From contig NW_004454173.1 in assembly GCF_000283155.1 (NCBI RefSeq), forward strand, positions 9,925,754 through 9,989,753: DNA of 64,000 nt, read 5' to 3'. The stretch comes from Ceratotherium simum simum (Eukaryota > Chordata > Mammalia > Perissodactyla > Rhinocerotidae). Under the pieces are notes generated by a model that was given only the letters and a program-made list of their open reading frames with translations, was not told the DNA's origin and did no database searches. The translations under genes and the position numbers were made by a program. Positions 1-58,995 of this stretch are shown piece after piece (the stretch's first letter is position 1; every line of letters starts with the position of its first letter).

Positions 1-1039
1 CTTAAAAAAAAAAAAAGAAAACCATTGGCTTCCCACAAGGGGAAGGTTGCTATTTTGGCTGTTATTTTCATTCTACAGGAATTTTTTTGTCTCAATTATT
101 GGCACCAAGATGCCATAACTGTTTGGCACAGGATATTTCACACTGTAAGTGTCTTGGCAGTTTTGGAATCTGTTTGAAAATATTGTACAGTATAAATGGG
201 CAGAGATTTGGGCCATCTCTTTTAGAACACATATGGATGATCAACAGAATGGATTTCTTGGCTGTGATTTTTCCCTTTTGTATTATTACAAATGATGTAT
301 TGGATACCATTGACCGATTATCTGAGCCACAGTCCAAAACCTCAAGACCAGGAACAAAAGATAAAAACACTTTGCCCCCTTGAATTATTAGCAGTAAATT
401 CCGTTCGTTCAAAACAGTACAATTCTGTCAAAATCAGATTGTTCTCAACTTGTACTTCATTTTTGTAGGGAAAAAGGCAGCAGGGGATTAAGGTGTCCAA
501 CAACAATAAGTTTCTGCTGGAGAGGATGAGGCAGCACAGTGCAATAAAGAGAATACGGGATTGGAAATCCATCAGACTTTGCATGTCAGGATCTTCAACA
601 GTAAGATACAATACTAATTTTCAGAATTACAGGAATGAGCATAAAGAATGTAAAGTTCCTACACATATTAACCACTCCATCAAAACTGGTTTCCTCCAGC
701 TTCGATGGTTTTTGCTACCGTCTGTCACGGTATATGTCAAAAGTATTGCTGACATTGCTCAGTGTCATTAATTTTTTTTAATTTTTTTTCAGTGTCATTA
801 ATTTTAAAGGCAAAAATCAATCTGGAATGAAGTTTTGGTGATCATAGGATCCACTAGGAGGGAGAGCTACACTCAAATTAGCTGGCTGCCGTCATGCCAT
901 AGTTACTATCCCAGACACGATTTAGAAATAAAATTCAGAATTAGCCAGTTTACTCAAGTCTCTCAACCGTATGTCTGAGTTTCTTGGTAAAAATACCAAT
1001 ACAAGCAGAAGGAGATTGATGTCAATTCCAATTTTGGCA
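1..1039. other. Intron 4, no recognised feature
   Basis: AT-rich intronic DNA of KCNH5 with no repeat family I recognise. One small oddity: the 14-mer AGTGTCATTAATTT occurs at 761 and again at about 791, separated by a T-rich spacer, a local direct duplication of about 30 bp. Short ORFs here show no family resemblance. Confidence 0.6.
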
Positions 1040-1680
1040 AATCCTCAAAGGATTTGGGTCCTTGCTTCAATCACTGGCCCCTTTTCACATTAAGAAGGTA
1101 AAATGCCCTTGCTCTGAGATTAAAAGTTACATTCTGGCTTGTCTGTTCTGCACCCTAAAGCCTTATTTCCTATATCCTAGGCTGACCTTTTGTTACTTAA
1201 GTATTTCTTCAGTTTTTCACATCCTCAACCTACTCCATTGCAAGCACTCTCAACTCCCTGATCCTTAAGCTCCCTGATTCTTTTCATCTTACTCACCTGA
1301 CCAAATCCCAACTCTGGTTAAATCCAACTCTTCACCTATTTCTGCGTCTATACACATTTGACTAAACACGAGGGGAGTAAAACACATCACCATGCTCATA
1401 GAAACTAGTGAAACTCGTGAACACTAGCCGCAAGTGGACCTTAGTCCTGCTCAGCAAACCTGCCAAACTCCCCCTGTCCTTCACTGCTCCACTCTCTTAG
1501 ATAATCATTTCATATCTACTCCTGTCTCCTTACACCATCAACTCTTCCTCACCTCTTTCACCATCCTTACTCGCAGTTGATAACTGTGTTTCCTATTGTA
1601 CTGAGAAAATAAGAAAAATCAGAAGAGAACTTCCGCCATATATTTGCTTGTTTGTCTATCCCCCTCATTAGGATGTGAGG
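1040..1680. repeat. Possible ancient degenerate interspersed repeat
   Basis: A pyrimidine-rich stretch (around TCAACTCTTCACC, then ACTCTCTTAGATAATCATTTC, then [28 protein letters not shown] sequence) resembles material found repeatedly in mammalian genomes, but I cannot name the family. No open frame of useful length. It is given so that the region is not taken as unique sequence. Confidence 0.3.
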
Positions 1681-2899
1681 GAAGGAACTTTGTATCTCCA
1701 GTGCCTGCACCATTCTGTGTCCTCAATCAGCATTTTTGATTGGGAGAAAAAAATAGATAAAATAGATAAACAAGGGGAATAAAATATTCCTAGAAGAGTC
1801 ATGAAAAGGCTTCTGTTAAGTAACTCTGGTGCCCAAGGCTGAATCAAAAGTAAATCTACTGTCTCCAAGTCCGATGCTCTAGACCCAAATCATTTTGATA
1901 TGGTGTTATCACGAAATCTCATCTGCTGTTTCCCAAAAGTTCCAGGGTCGCTCTTACTTGACTTAAAAGTTGAAAAATATATTTTTTGCCAAGAATTCAA
2001 AACATGCTTTCCTATATTGCTAGCTTCATGGCAATAGGAGGATGATTACTTAATGGCATAAATATTTTATTTCTACTGAATTTTTCATATTAAATTTATA
2101 GCTCACATGAATAATAGAAAGTAGCCCACAGACACCATTCATGGTTACATTGTGCAATGCTTTCTCAGTAATCTGTGATGTACTTGAAAGGTGTGGAGGA
2201 GTCTCAAAATAAAAGTCTATTTAAAATAAGCTCTTCCTCTACAATTTCTGGCACCGGAAAAGAGATAGTTTACTGTAATGCTTTTCACAATGCGGTATGA
2301 TTTTCCCTAAAAATTCTAATTTACATGTCTATTGAGCACATGGTTCAAAAATCGAGTAGTCTGAGTTGACTGGAGTTTATTCAAAAGTCATTTTTTTGTA
2401 AGAATCAATTATGCATTTAAAAGATTGTGCCTGACAAAGAGCTCTGTGATTCTATGTGAGGATGCAGAGACGGAGGTGGAGGCAGATAAATGGAGAGGCA
2501 TTAATTTGAGAAAGAAAAGTCAACTCTCAATATTAGCACCTTTTCCCCAACTACATTGTAAAACGCTGCCGACTTTCAGTTTCCATAAATAGACTACGAG
2601 TTACTGACACCACCATTAGTTCAGCAGGCAGAAATCGTGAGGAAGGACTGCACTCTGCTTGACCAACTTGAGCCGTGCCATGAAATCACTTAAAGTAAAT
2701 GAGAGAAAACAACATTCACCAAATATAAATGTAAATAAATATAAGTATAAATGTTTTTGAGGGGAAAAGACTTTTTACTCAGTGTTGCTGTCATTCATGT
2801 GTGAAGGCAAGAGAAATTCACTTGAAGAATATGTTCGCTCATAAATCGTATACCAATCATTTATCTTTTATTTTTAAATATATGTATTATTTTAAGATA
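1681..2899. other. Intron 4, no recognised feature
   Basis: AT-rich sequence without recognisable repeats, exons or RNA genes. Confidence 0.5.
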
Positions 2900-4215
2900 C
2901 AATCAGTTGTTCACTGTAGATTTTTCATAGATGTCCTTTATCAGGTTGAGGAAGTTTCCCTCTATTCCTACTTTGCTAGGAATTTCTATCACGCATGGGT
3001 GCTGGGTTTTGTCAAATGCTTTGTCTATGCCAACTGATATGATCATATGATTTTTCTTCTTTAGCCTGTTGATATGGTGGATTACAGCGATTGATTTTTG
3101 AATGTTGAACCAGACTTGCTTATGTAGAATAAATCCCACTTCGTCATCATGTGTAATGCTTCTAATACATCACTGCATTCAATTTTTGTTGAGGATTTTT
3201 ACATCTATAGTCATAAGAAATACTGCTCTGTAATTTTCCTGTCTTGTAATGTCTTGTTCTGGGTTTGGTGTGAGGGTAGTGCTGGCCTCAGAGAATGAGT
3301 TAGGAGAGTTCCCTCTGTTTCTATTTTCTGGAAAAGACTATGGATTTGCCAATGAAACCATCTGCATCTGGTGTTTCCTTGTCTTAGAAGTTTATTAATT
3401 ATTGATTCAACTTATTTAATAGATATAAAGTGATTTAGGTTACCTATTTCTCCTAGTGTGAGTTCTGGTAGTTTGTCTCTTTCAAGGAATTGGTCCATTT
3501 CATCTAAATTGTCAATTCAGTGGCTATAGAGTTGTTCAAAGTATTCCTTTACATTCTTAATATCCATGAGATGTGCTGTGATGGCCCTTCTTTAACTTCT
3601 GCTCTTGGGAATTTGTGTCCTCTTCCTGTTTCTTGGTTAGCCTGGCTCGAGGTTTATTAACTTTAATGATCTTTTCAAAGAACGGCTTTTGGTTGTAGCG
3701 ATTTTCTCTAGTGTTTTCCTGTTTTCTATTTCATTGATTTCTGCTCTAAGGTTTATTACTTCTTGTCTTCGGCTTGCTTTTCCTTCAATTGCTCTTCTTT
3801 GTCTAGTTTCCTAAGGCGGAAGCTTAGGTTATTAATTTTATATCTTTCTTCTTTTCTCATACATGCATTTAATGTTATACATTTCCCTCTAAACACTGCT
3901 TTTGCTGCATCCCACAAATTTGATAAGTTGTATTTTCATTTTCATTTAGCTCAAAATATTTTTTTAATTCATCTTAAGGTTTCTTCTTTGACCTACGGGC
4001 TATTTAGAAATGTGTTAATTTCCAAATATTTCAGGATTTTCTAGCTATCTTTCTGTTTTTGATTTCCAGTTTAATTCCATTGTTGTCTAAGAACATACTT
4101 TGTAAGATTTCTATTCTTTTAAATTTGTCAAGGTGTGTTTTTTTGGCCAGAATGTGATCTATCTGGTAAATGTTCCATGTAAGCTTGAGAAGAACACATA
4201 TTGTGCTGCTATTGG
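2900..4215 (-). mobile_element. L1 LINE fragment (ORF2 part), antisense to the + strand
   Basis: The plus strand carries the complement of L1 ORF2: segments such as GATATGGTGGATTACAGCGA (3072-3091), GTTGAACCAGACTTGCTTAT (about 3104), the TTGGTCCATTTCATCTAAAT block (about 3490) and the AATGTGATCTATCTGGTAAATG block (about 4150) are standard reverse-transcriptase to C-terminal ORF2 landmarks in reverse complement. Frames are broken by many stops, so it is dead. It is 5'- and 3'-truncated, about 1.3 kb, and in the same transcriptional sense as KCNH5. Boundaries approximate. Confidence 0.85.
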
Positions 4216-50420
<46,205 letters not shown>

Positions 50421-50712
50421 GAGGGTGAATGATTCACACGAGAGACGGGGAGGGCTGGGGCAGCGTTTGCGGTGGAAAAACAGTGAAGGCGGTGAGAGCG
50501 AAGCTGCGCAGGGCTGGGGGATACGGCAGCAATCGTCTCTAACAACCCACTGTCCGCTCGGAACTGGGGACAGGAGTGGAACCATTAGAAAACGGAGTCC
50601 AAAAGCCGGAATCTACCGCGGAGAAGGGGAAATGGCATAAGAGCGAATGGAGAGGGGAGAGATGGAAAGAAAACGGGGAGCTCCTGCCGCGGCTCCTTCT
50701 TTTATCTAAGAC

Positions 50713-50893
50713 CGTGGTTCTCGGACTCGTCCCGGACTGGCAGCGTCTCCTAAGAACTTGCTAGAAATGCAAATTATCCGGCTCTACCCCAGAGCTAGGG
50801 AACCAGGAGCCCCAGGGGCGAGGGCCGACAATCTGTTCTAACAGGCCCTCCAGGTAAATGTGATGCACGCTCAGGTTTGAAAAGCACTGATCT
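50713..50893 (+). repeat. MER5A hAT remnant, about 1.4 kb upstream of the KCNH5 ATG
   Basis: GTTCTCGGACTCGTCCCGGA, CTAAGAACTTGCTAGAAATGC, ATCTGTTCTAACAGGCCCTC and TTTGAAAAGCACTGATCTAA follow MER5A end to end. Confidence 0.8.
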
Positions 50894-52299
50894 AAGGCCT
50901 CCTCGACAGAGGCTCCACCTGGGCCTGTCACAAAGGACGGCTGCATAAGCAGGGTCAAGGAGTGGGGACAAAAAGTGTGCTGCGGCAAGGTCAGAGGCTG
51001 GTGGCGAGGCGAAGCGTTGAGGGGTGAAGGTAAAGGAGTTGGATGGGGCCGTCCCCTTCTGCTGGGATCAGAATATGCTAGGTAACCCCTGTTAGAAATG
51101 GTCAACGATAGGTTGCCCGAAAGCAGCAGGACTCCCCAGGGTCGGTCAGAGGAAACATCTGCTCAGCACCTGCTCTGGGCGGGGAGGAGGGAAGGGGCGG
51201 TGCCTGACTTCCTTTGGAACCCCCTAGATTACCCATCATTGGCCTCGAGTCACGACCACTCGCTCTCCAGAGCACCCGGGGTACGACCGTTGCCTGTGGC
51301 CAGGGACACACAAATACACAACCAGGATCCGGGTTTAGCTTAGGGTCATTTTTTCCCTCTCCCGTCCGAAATTTGCACCCATTCGCCCAGAGCTTGGGCA
51401 GCTGAGCAAACCCAGAAGGTTGATGTGAGGCAAAAAGCAGTTTGCTCTGCGAGGATTCCTTCCGCAAAAAATCCGCATATTTGGTGGAATAACATTAGGC
51501 TATTCTAGCTTTCTACCCGAAGCACTGCTGGTGATGCAAATTTATTCCCCTACAGCCAGAATGTCTTCTAAATACACTGGGGTGTCTTTACACTGGGATG
51601 CTCCCAGGGGAGCAAGGGCCTCCCTTGCAGATTGGATCCCTGTGGTTCACCTGCCACCCGCAGGCGTCAGAGATGTGGCTGAGGTTCCAGCTCCTCCCTC
51701 CAGTTGACCCTGCGTGTGTAAGCAGAGGGGAACTGGAAGGCTGTCCTTCAACACCGTTGGATTTTCCCCCTCTAGTGGATCTGGTATGACCTGTGTTCAT
51801 GGCGACTATGCTAGTGTACAGATAGACCACCGTCCTAGACTAATCAGCCATTCACAGAATGGGGTGGTGAACAGGCAGGCTAATCTTTTAAAAATATATA
51901 TATAATTCATAGATTGCTATCCCCTTCCAACATGATATGATAAATCCATCAACATCATTAACAGGAAATATTTCAAATCTATATGTTCTTTTGCACACTT
52001 CAGCTGCCCACATCTCGCTTCTGGGTATTGATATAAAATCTCTGCTTCCCAGCATTTCCCGTCTAGTATAAACGTCTCTGTTCCTAATCACTCCTCTGTG
52101 AGTTTATTAGCTCACACTTCCCAAAGAGGAAACTCTTCTGGACTCCATTAAGACACAGTCACACAATTACTGGTAGAACTTCCCTGTTTATTTCCATCTG
52201 CAGATTTAATCAAAATGATATTTGTCTTTTCTTCTTTGTCCTTAATAACTGCATAGCATTATAACTTGGATTATTTTAATTAGTGTAAAAACTCAGTAG
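50894..52299. other. KCNH5 upstream flank, no recognised feature
   Basis: Moderately GC-rich flank (to about 51.4 kb) followed by AT-rich DNA. No gene or repeat recognised. Confidence 0.4.
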
Positions 52300-52480
52300 T
52301 TATAAAGTGTCAAATGCTTGGTTTACACAATTTACTTAATCTTCTAGTTTAAATTTTCATTTTATAGAGGAAGAAACCAAGACCCAGAGAGACGAAGTGC
52401 CTAGTCCCAGATGACACAGTGCTTTAGAGGCTGCACTGAGACTAGAATCAGGTCTCCTGACCCTACAGCCCGAGCTCCTC
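52300..52480 (-). repeat. MIR remnant, antisense
   Basis: TTTTATAGAGGAAGAAACCAAG, ACCCAGAGAGACGAAGTGCC and ACTAGAATCAGGTCTCCTGA. Confidence 0.7.
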
Positions 52481-52850
52481 GTAAATAATAGGAAATCATC
52501 TGATCTTGGCTCAGTGTGGTAACAACCAGCAGCATGCAGCAATGTCCACTGCAATCACTGATGTTGCAGCCCTAGTGAGAAGAGAAACCCTGGCAACAAC
52601 TTGCAACAGCTCCTAATCAAAACAGAGTCAGGGAAAATAGAGCGGCACCGTATGGACTGCCTGGCCCTAAGGAATGTGCTGGCAGATTGCAGTGAGGTGC
52701 CAATACAGCATTTTAAAAGTTTTGCAGACAGAGTCCATATGTTGTAACCAAACCACAGGATCTAACAGGTGAGAGAGACAGGAATCAAAAAGCTTCAAAG
52801 TCACACGAAGGGCTTCTTTTTGTTTGTTTTATTGCGAAGATTCGATTTTA

Positions 52851-53153
52851 TTTTATTTTATTTTTTTTGTGAGGAAGATCAGCCCTGAGGTAACATCCAT
52901 GCCAATCCTCCTCTTTTTGCTGAGGAAGACCAGCTCTGAGCTAACATCTATTGCTACCATCCTCCTTTTTTTCCCCAAAGCCCCAGTAGATGGTTATATG
53001 TCATAGCTGCACATCCTTCTAGTTGCTGTATGTGGGACGCGGCCTCAGCATGGCTGGAGAAGTGGTGCATCCGTGCCTGCCCGGGATGCGAACCCAGGCC
53101 GCCAGCAGCCGAGCGCGCGCACCCAACCGCTAAGCCACGGGGCCGGCCCCCTT
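52851..53153 (-). mobile_element. ERE-type SINE, long composite form, with target duplication
   Basis: In reverse complement: GGGGCCGGCCCCGTGGCTTA start, TTCGCATCCCGGGC B-box region, ACTAGAAGGATGTGCAGC, CTACTGGGGCTTTGGGG, then the GGATGTTACCTCAGGGCTG and ATCTTCCTCAC tail, then A-rich. 303 bp. It has both the TACTGGGGCTTTGG segment of the 34802 copy and the CTTCCTCAC tail of the 12046 and 15533 copies. Target duplication AAGATTCGATTTTA (52837-52850) and AAGATTCAATTTTA (53154-53167), 13 of 14 matching. Confidence 0.93.
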
Positions 53154-53319
53154 AAGATTCAATTTTAAAGCAGAATCGTTTGTCCTTTTTTTTTCTCTTG
53201 AGTTATTGTAATTAAGGTGGTATTGTCTGAGTTCCAATACCCAGAGGGGTTTGCTGACTCCCAAGTCAGAGCTATGAAATGCACGAAAGCAGGCTGAACT
53301 GCAGGTGTGTTCCAGTTTA

Positions 53320-53385
53320 ACAGCAACAGTATAAAAGTGAAGACTAATATGATGCTGTATGTCAATTATACCTCAATAAAATTAT
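53320..53385 (+). repeat. L1M 3' terminal fragment
   Basis: ATGATGCTGTATGTCAATTATACC, then TCAATAAAATT, is the terminal motif of L1MB-like elements. Confidence 0.55.
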
Positions 53386-54019
53386 TTTAATAAGTAAAGA
53401 CTTAGAAAATGGATATATTAGGAAGTGATGGTTTGTAATTACTACTGGTTCTCTGAAGGATTCTTTTATCAAGCGCTCCTCCTTTGAGGATTTTAAAATA
53501 TAGTTTATTTGACAGTAGCTGTAATTATATGTAAATTCTCAGAAATGCATTAGAAATAGGTCCAGTCTGACTTGACGTTTGATTCCTTATGTGAAAATGG
53601 CCTACCCACTACTCAAGTGGGGAGCAATTTTTCTCCCCATTTCTTGCTCTCTGTTTCTGAGCTAACCTCAGCGTAAGTCTAAGGTACAATCTGCAGATGC
53701 AAAATGGGTAGCGCTGATGGAAGGATGGGAGGAAGGAAGAAAGGCAAGGTCCAGAAGTTGCCCTCAACCCCAGCCTCCAGGGTTGGTCTCATTAGCAGCA
53801 GTATCCGTCCAATCCATTTCCTCCCCCACAACCCATTTCCCAAGCCTCGCTCTCTGCCTCCCCCCAGAGCCCTACCCCAGCTCTAGCAGTGAAATACCCA
53901 AACATTACTCAATTCCTTTGCACGCACAATGTCCCACACTTACACTTATAACCTTCCTCCTTCTGGCCTCCCTCCTCACATCCCCAGAATCTAAGTGGAG
54001 AGAGAGCACAATAGAGAGG
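53386..54019. other. Upstream flank, no recognised feature
   Basis: Nothing recognised; a 101-codon plus-strand frame at 53717-54022 is Pro/Ser-rich with no family match. Confidence 0.4.
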
Positions 54020-54021
54020 TA

Positions 54022-54270
54022 GTATTATATAGAGGTTCAGTACTTGGACTCTGGAGCCAGACTACCTGGAATTTAATCTAGCCCCTGTCACTTACTAGCT
54101 GTATGACCTAGGGCAAGTTATTTAGCCTCCATTTCCGCTTCTGTAAAATGGGGATTAAAATGACCTATTTAATCAGACTGTTATAAGGATTAAATGAGTT
54201 CCTATCTGAAAGCATTAAAATGTTATCTGGCATATAACAAGCACCATATAAGTATCTGTAAAGTAAATAA
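54022..54270 (+). repeat. MIR, well preserved
   Basis: CTTGGACTCTGGAGCCAGAC, TCACTTACTAGCTGTATGACC, TTCTGTAAAATGGGGATTAAAA and TTATAAGGATTAAATGAGTT, nearly full MIR order. Confidence 0.85.
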
Positions 54271-54339
54271 GCTTTTTCATCCCCTTCTACTTTTATGTAC
54301 GGTGAAGCTTTAGGTGATGGTCATAACTAACGTTCACCA

Positions 54340-54600
54340 ATATCCAGTTGCTTTCTCCACCTCCTTGGAATTAGTTGTGGCCATGAACTAGTTCTGGTCA
54401 ATGAAATGTGAATGGAAATGATGTGTTTTACTTCCTGGTGAAAGCAGGTAAGAGCCAGGACCCAGTCAGTGACTGTGGAATGCCCAGCAATGCGAGAATA
54501 GGTGCCCAGAATAGATAGACTCAGACATTAGTAGTTTTTAAAGTTCCACAGGTGATTTCAACATGCAGCAAGTTTGAGAACCACTGTCCTAGAGCAATGC
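54340..54600 (+). repeat. Ancient repeat followed by a MER5A end
   Basis: GTGGCCATGAACTAGTTCTGG, then TCAATGAAATGTGAATGGAAATG-like sequence, belongs to an old interspersed family I cannot name. 54530-54600 (CACAGGTGATTTCAACATGC, TTTGAGAACCACTGTCCTAG) is a MER5A 3' end. Confidence 0.5.
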
Positions 54601-54899
54601 CACTCTCTAGAGGAATCTCTAGGATTTAGATATTGTGCCAAGATCCCCAACTCCCAAGGATCAGACCTATGGTCACACCCACCCAGCAAAGACCCAACCC
54701 TAATATATCCAACTGTGCGTTTCTCCATACTTGTAGCTGCTGAGCATCTCAGGAGAGAATCACAAAACCTCCAAGACTGATGCACATAAATTCAAGGCCT
54801 CCAAACTCAAAGTGCCCCTCTCAGTGCAGCCCAGACCCTCTACACACCTCTAATCACCTGTCCCTTCCCTTCTCTACAGCAGCTCTCTCAAAGCTTCTC

Positions 54900-56800
54900 C
54901 TCTCTCTTCACACCTCGATCGTCACCCTCTCACCTCTCAGTCTCAGCAGATGACTCACAGAGAACAGGTCATGCTGTCAACCCTTAGGCTTCCTGCCTTG
55001 GCTCTCTCTTCCTTTTCTTCTTTCTCCCAGGAAAATAGGAGGGAATTTCCTTCACCATCCCTCTACCAGTGCCCTGGGGCCTATTCACTTGTGCCTCTGA
55101 GGGACCTCACTTTACTGACTGCCCCTTTGTTCCTCTCTTTCAACATTTAATATGCCTTAACAATTGCTTTCCTAACTCACTGTTCTGTCTAGCTTTTGCT
55201 CCATCTCTCCCACCCCTTTATGCCAATTTCCCAGAGGAGTGGTCTGCAGTAGGTGTCTCCACTTGCTTGCCTCCTGTGCACTCCTTAACCTACCACAGAC
55301 TGGCCTCCACCCCACTACCTCCCTGAAGCTGCCTTCTTTCCTAAAGCCCATTTTTTAATTGCCAAATCCAGCAAAGCAATTTTGTTCTTAACTTTACTCA
55401 CCTACCTATGACATTTGACCCCGTTACTTCTGCTCTCTTCTTGAAACATTCTCCTACATTAGACTGCCTGGTTTTGAATACTGACTGTGTGACCTCAGCA
55501 TTTTTGTTAACCTATCTGTTCCCGAGTTTCTTTATCTGTAACAAGAGAATAGTGGTTGATGTAAGAATTAAATGAGATAGTATAGGTGGACAATCTTGTA
55601 TCTACATTTCTGAAATTGAAAACTCTGAAATCCTAAACATTTTTCTCATAAATTTGTCACAAACTCAAAAAAGCCTGACCTGAATTGTCATGAGGCTATG
55701 TGTACTCTTTCTTTATCCCACTTGTTGTGAATATTGATATGTTTTGCTGCATAGTTATTAATGTGTTTGATGACAGGGATCTCTGTCCCTAATCCTGATA
55801 GAAGAGATACAAATATACAGAAATCCACAAATTTCTGCATTCCAAAACACAAATTTCTTTCCTGCAACTCTAGACACACATACATATGTGCTTACTGGCT
55901 CTCGCCATGTAGCAATTCCACAGGGATCTCTAATTCAACATATCCAAAACAAATGTATCATCCTGCAGCCTGCCCAAACTTTCTCCCTCTCCATTGTTTT
56001 CCTGTCTCAGGAAGGCCATCTACAGCCACCCAGTTGTCCAAGTCGGTAACTTCAGTGCTTCTCTATCTTTACCCACCACATCCAATCCTGCTCATTCTAC
56101 CTCCCATATATCTCTTAAAAGTATCTACCTTCACTATCACCATTGGTACTGCTGGAGGTCAGGGCCCCTCCTGTGCAATTGAAGTCGAGAATTATTGTTC
56201 CCTAATTTCCTACCTAAAGCAAGTTCATAGTCTGTGTCAGTCAGCATAGACTAGGATACAGTGCAGTAACAAACAGTGCCAGAATCTCATCTTCCAAATG
56301 GATTACTGCAACAGTCTTCTAACAGGTCTCCTGCTCCCTATATTTTCCTGCCATGATCCTCTCCATCTCTATCTCCAAGTTCCACCCCAATTTATTCTTC
56401 ACCCTGCACTGTAGCTAATGCTCTTCAAACATAAATCTGTTTACGTCACCCTTCTAAGTTCCTCTTTGCCCTCAGGTGAAAGTCCAAAGCCCTTAGCTAG
56501 ACTTTTTCTATCATTCCCTATCTGACTCATGCTTACCTATCCAGTTTCAACTCTCATCATTTCCCATTGCAACCCCACATCTTCATACTTCTTTGCTCAC
56601 TATACTCCTTTTTGCTCCTTGTACTTACAATGGTCTCTCTTTCTTCTTCCACCTGTGCCCTGTAACACCGAGCATATTCCTTTGGATCACAGATTAGATA
56701 TCATTTCCTCCAGAAGGTCTTCTTTACTCTCCAAGATTTGGTAAAGAGCCCTTCCAGTGTCTTCTTCTAGTGCCACCCCATGCTTTCTCTACTGCAGTAT
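54900..56800 (+). mobile_element. L2 LINE with a MIR inserted
   Basis: L2 landmarks: TCTCCACTTGCTTGCCTCCTG (55256), AGACTGGCCTCCACCCCACT (55298), AACATATCCAAAACAAATG (55937), CACCCAGTTGTCCAAGTCGG (56027), GCAACAGTCTTCTAACAGGT (56309), AAAGTCCAAAGCCCTTAGCT (56479). A MIR in plus orientation interrupts it at about 55470-55590 (GACTGTGTGACCTCAGCATT, GAATTAAATGAGATAG). A further old DNA-transposon-like segment lies at about 55590-55880. The 162-codon frame at 55761-56249 runs across these and is not a gene. Confidence 0.7.
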
Positions 56801-57515
56801 TTGTCTCACTGTTGTAAAGGAAAGATTACAAATATGGTTGAAACCCTAGATATCTCCTCACCAGAGCTGCCCCTAGCCACTTTGGCATCTTTGAGAGAAT
56901 TAGGGAAAGAAGTCTCCTTTGACAGTCATAGGACCAAGGCAGAGACACCAATTGGTGAGATGATTGTGGGCTGGATTTCAGCCTCTATTTGCCACCTTGA
57001 TGAGTACCGTTGGTGGGAAGAAGGAGGGAGGCTTTCTAGGTGGGAAAACTAGAAAAAAAATCATAACAATAGGAAAGATTATGACACAGGACAAAAAGTA
57101 GACATGTTGGACTTAACAATGAGGAATGGGAGATAGAACTGGAGCCAGGATTAGGGATGCATCAGGCCAGCTGAAGGAGTTGGGGCTTATTCAGTAGACA
57201 GTGAATGACATGTTTTGAGTAAAGAAGTGACGTGGTATTTTAGGAGAAGGAATGTGAATGTAATTGGTGTACAAGATGCTTTAGGGAGATAAAAGGCCAG
57301 AATTGGAGAAACTAGAAAAGAGAGCTCTGAACATGATGAGATGATATTTTTGAAACATTAATAAATGTTCCCTCCCCACTCCCACAATTGCTGTTACCCT
57401 TTTGCTATCATTGCACCATTGCTCCTCACCCAGTTCACCTCTTCCTGGTTTTTGAATTTCAAAAGCCTAGGCATTAGAAAAACAGAAATGCAATAAGAAA
57501 AGTGTTATGATAAAG
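56801..57515. other. Upstream flank, no recognised feature
   Basis: Nothing recognised. Confidence 0.4.
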
Positions 57516-57519
57516 GCTA

Positions 57520-57830
57520 TGTGTATTTTTACCAGGTGCTAGACCATTCTAAGTACTTTACATGCATTTTCTCACTTAATCTCATTTAATTTTAACAGAG
57601 TAAAATTGAATTTCATTCAATACAACAAATATTTATTAAGTATTTATGTGCCAGGCACTATAGCAGGTGTTTAAATTATCCCCATTGAACCAAAAAGTGA
57701 AACCGAGGCACAGAGAAGTTAAGTAACTTGCACAAGGTCAAAAACTGATATGTGATGTAGCCAGGTATTCTGTCTTCAGAGCCCAAATTCTTAACCATTC
57801 TGTTTAATCACCACACTATACTATTTCCCA
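57520..57830 (-). repeat. MIR remnant(s), antisense
   Basis: ACTTTACATGCATTTTCTCAC, ACAACAAATATTTATTAAGT, TTATGTGCCAGGCACTATAG, GAGGCACAGAGAAGTTAAGT and ATTCTTAACCATTCTGTTTA. The terminal motif occurs inside the MIR order, so two elements may be joined. Confidence 0.75.
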
Positions 57831-58279
57831 AAAGAGTTGGAAAATATCTAATAAGAGCGAGCTATCTCATATGATCCCACCTCCAGCCTAGATGAGACAA
57901 AATTTCCTTGTGCTAAGGGAAGGGAGACAAGCTGGAGAGGAAGCAAAGACTAGGGAGTTCCTGTCTCTGCAGCAATGTGGGCTGAGCCTGGGATCCCCAA
58001 GGAAAATAACACAAACTCCCGATAGGTTCATGGGAGTCAAGACAGAGAAGATCTGTCCCAGCACCTTGGCAGAATTCTAGGGAGGCACCAAGACGGTAGA
58101 GAAGAAATGGCTGAGTCGGGTGGTGGAGAGATGGGACCCTAGTTAGCATTGAGAGGTTCTCCAGACCTTGGTGGGCACATGCGCATGAACATAGTGAAAT
58201 GATTCTTGCACGTTCTAGAGGAAAGCCATGAGGCAGAGAAAGCGAAACCCAGTCAAATTATATCACAGGTGTTATTGGG
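57831..58279. other. Upstream flank, no recognised feature
   Basis: Nothing recognised. Confidence 0.4.
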
Positions 58280-58410
58280 TTTACCTCCCTGTCTCCCTCA
58301 CTGCACTGCGAACTCCTTATGGTCAGAGATCGAGTCTTCTGTACACATGTTTCTTTAGCTCTGTTTCAGTGCCTAGAACACGCAGGCCACACAATAAATT
58401 GATTTGTTAA
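58280..58410 (+). repeat. L2 LINE 3' terminus
   Basis: GAACTCCTTATGGTCAGAGA, AGTGCCTAGAACACGCAGGC, then ACACAATAAATTGATTTG. Confidence 0.65.
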
Positions 58411-58439
58411 TTATTCAATGCTGTTGGGAAAATTTTAGT

Positions 58440-58800
58440 GTAGAATTAAAAATTTTAATTTCTAACCACACTTCACATTATACACCACAATAAATTCCAA
58501 ATATACTACTGAGTTAAACATTTTAAAACTATTTAAAATAAGTTTCTAAACTATTTTTGAAGCAGAGGAAATTATAAATAACAAGGTAAGCAGGTTTGAT
58601 TACTTCAAAACTGCATCACCTGCATACACACAAAAAGCATAATGTAGATGAAGAGGAATTGAAGGAATGAGAAAAATTATCCATAATTAATATAATTGGG
58701 AAACATTTTTTCTTCAAAATCTGCTTGGAATGAATACAAATCTATACAGAATAGGTTCCAATGAACAAATGGTCAAAAGAATTGATGGATAATAATCATA
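58440..58800 (+). repeat. Diverged L1M ORF2 fragment
   Basis: ACACTTCACATTATACACCAC, then AATAAATTCCAAATATACTAC, then GGTTTGATTACTTCAAAACTGC follow an L1M ORF2 C-terminal region. Confidence 0.5.
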
Positions 58801-58804
58801 ATTT

Positions 58805-58995
58805 TTCTATGATTCTCAATAGCACCTTGTGAGATTACTAGAGCAAGTGTAATTATTCCTATTGTTCACATTTTTAAACATGTCCAGAAATAGTTAGTGA
58901 TTTTTAGAAGATCCTCAGCCGATAAGTGGGAAGTCAAGGCCCTACCCAGTTCTTCTGACACCAGGTTCAACGTCCTTTCCTCTACATCATATTGA
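58805..58995 (-). repeat. MIR remnant, antisense
   Basis: TCAATAGCACCTTGTGAGAT, GCCGATAAGTGGGAAGTCAA and TCTGACACCAGGTTCAACGT. Confidence 0.6.

Noticed and set aside
2903..3139. 78-codon minus-strand ORF with reverse-transcriptase-like motifs
   Set aside because: A surviving open piece of a dead, truncated L1.
55761..56249. 162-codon plus-strand ORF
   Set aside because: Spans an old transposon-like segment and L2 sequence; no conserved host domain.
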